Virus record (IMG/VR): IMGVR_UViG_3300044638_007267
Span: 1 to 25,610 of that record
Reading direction: 5' to 3' (one strand)
DNA: 25,610 nt
DNA from: a virus
Below are positions 25,140 through 25,610 of this stretch, piece after piece; position 1 is the first letter of the stretch; every line of letters starts with the position of its first letter. The notes beneath the pieces are model-generated. The model was given only the letters and a program-made list of their open reading frames with translations, made no database searches and was not told the origin of the DNA. The translations under genes were made by a program, and so were the position numbers.

Positions 25140-25445
25140 ATGAAACAATTAACTAACTATCGAAAACATGGTAATGATTTTTTATTGATTAAAAGATCAG
25201 GCAACGTAGGACTTTTCCAAGAAAAGAAATACAACAGCTATGAAGTAATCACCATTCAATCACACAATGGGCGCGAAATCATGGGCAACGTAATTCCTCC
25301 AGCAGAATTTGCTCCTAGCGATGAATCTTGGGGATCAAAAGGATGGACATACACAATCGAAGCTGACGCTTTGAAAAAATTTGACGAATTGTGTGAAATT
25401 GCCTTGACAACTCCCCCGAAAACAATTACAGTTCCTGCGACATGA
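25140..25445 (+). CDS. Protein of unknown function (101 aa)
   Basis: The start at ATG 25140 (MKQLTNYRKHGNDFLLIKRSGNVGLFQEKKYNS) is preferred because the frame upstream to 25092 overlaps the previous gene. Beta-rich N-terminal half, with a YEVI-I-SHNGREIMGNVIPPAEFAPSDESWG centre and a helical end (ALKKFDELCEIAL). The pattern recalls small phage proteins that describe a ligand-like phrase but lack a function. Its last codons carry the TTGACA of the next gene. Confidence 0.65.
   Translation: MKQLTNYRKHGNDFLLIKRSGNVGLFQEKKYNSYEVITIQSHNGREIMGNVIPPAEFAPSDESWGSKGWTYTIEADALKKFDELCEIALTTPPKTITVPAT
25404..25432 (+). promoter_or_regulatory. Early promoter TTGACA-17-TACAGT
   Basis: TTGACA (25404-25409) and TACAGT (25427-25432), spacer 17 bp, 9 nt before the ATG at 25442. 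It lies entirely inside the coding end of the upstream gene. Confidence 0.65.
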
Positions 25446-25610
25446 AAAATTCTACTACTCCTTGGCAAAAATTTGAACACTCTTGGGATTCTACTAGCAT
25501 CGCTGACAGTGACGGCAACATCATCTGCTCTTTGTCTATTTACGACGAAGCCACAGAAGAAAATCAACAAGAGCTAGAAGCGCAAATGGACGCAGACGCT
25601 AATCTTATTG
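25442..25610 (+). CDS. Phage protein of unknown function, N-terminal part
   Basis: The gene runs off the right edge. The 56 visible residues start MKNSTTPWQKFEHSWDS and include SIADSDGNIICSLSIYDE and end DADANLI. The plan (TPW near the start, DSDGNII, then an ANLI that usually continues AAAPELL) matches a very common small phage protein family of unknown function. A promoter with its -10 9 nt upstream fixes the start. Confidence 0.7.
   Translation, partial: MKNSTTPWQKFEHSWDSTSIADSDGNIICSLSIYDEATEENQQELEAQMDADANLI

Noticed and set aside
1-25610. Integrase, insertion sequence, CRISPR array, toxin-antitoxin pair or origin of replication
   Set aside because: No transposase or integrase motif, no array of repeats, no iteron cluster and no recognised toxin pair were seen on either strand.

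Overview
This is a stretch of a tailed double-stranded DNA bacteriophage genome, or a very phage-like prophage. The evidence is a tail-protein fragment, an endolysin/holin pair, a tail-fibre-like protein, rIIA and rIIB homologues, an Rnl1-type RNA ligase, ThyX, tRNA genes and a homing endonuclease. They sit among dozens of small, tightly packed, often 4-bp-overlapping genes of unknown function. The DNA is AT-rich (judged by eye). Start codons almost never have a Shine-Dalgarno sequence, so the host probably initiates translation without one. The host cannot be named from this window.

Layout. 1-162 (-) is the start of a tail gene leaving the window. 194-3807 (+) is an operon with a PD-(D/E)XK-like nuclease, a metallophosphoesterase, a polynucleotide-kinase-like P-loop protein and ThyX. 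3832-4777 (+) is the lysis pair: zinc amidase and holin. 4793-7469 (-) holds a tail-fibre-like protein, its small partner, a metallopeptidase-like protein and a small conserved protein. 7497-7694 (-) holds two tRNA-type elements, one strangely large. 7723-13223 (-) is a long accessory block: small membrane proteins, an RlpA-like secreted protein, a CGPC glutaredoxin-like protein, an ATP-grasp protein and an RNA ligase. 13326-16833 (-) holds a small membrane protein, rIIB and rIIA. At about 16840-16940 transcription diverges. 16947-25610 (+) holds a nucleotidyltransferase, a GIY-YIG/AP2 homing endonuclease (on the opposite strand) next to a truncated early gene, a PPP-type phosphatase, three tandem YopX-family genes and many small unknown genes.

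Regulation is unusually readable. Twelve sites fit TTGACA (one TTGACT), a 15-17 bp spacer and a -10 box. Ten of these -10 boxes end only 6-11 nt before a start codon, which predicts leaderless or near-leaderless early mRNAs. Seven sites fit a second motif, AGTGTAAATA and variants, ending 5-7 nt before the start codon of tail, lysis, membrane-protein and homing-endonuclease genes. It resembles the T4 late promoter TATAAATA and is a candidate late promoter. These promoters also fix several start codons.

A functional theme, by inference, is RNA and nucleotide end processing: tRNA genes, RNA ligase, a kinase-like P-loop protein, two metallophosphatases, a nucleotidyltransferase and an ATP-grasp enzyme. 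This could be a tRNA-repair or counter-defence set. No CRISPR array, insertion sequence or integrase was seen.
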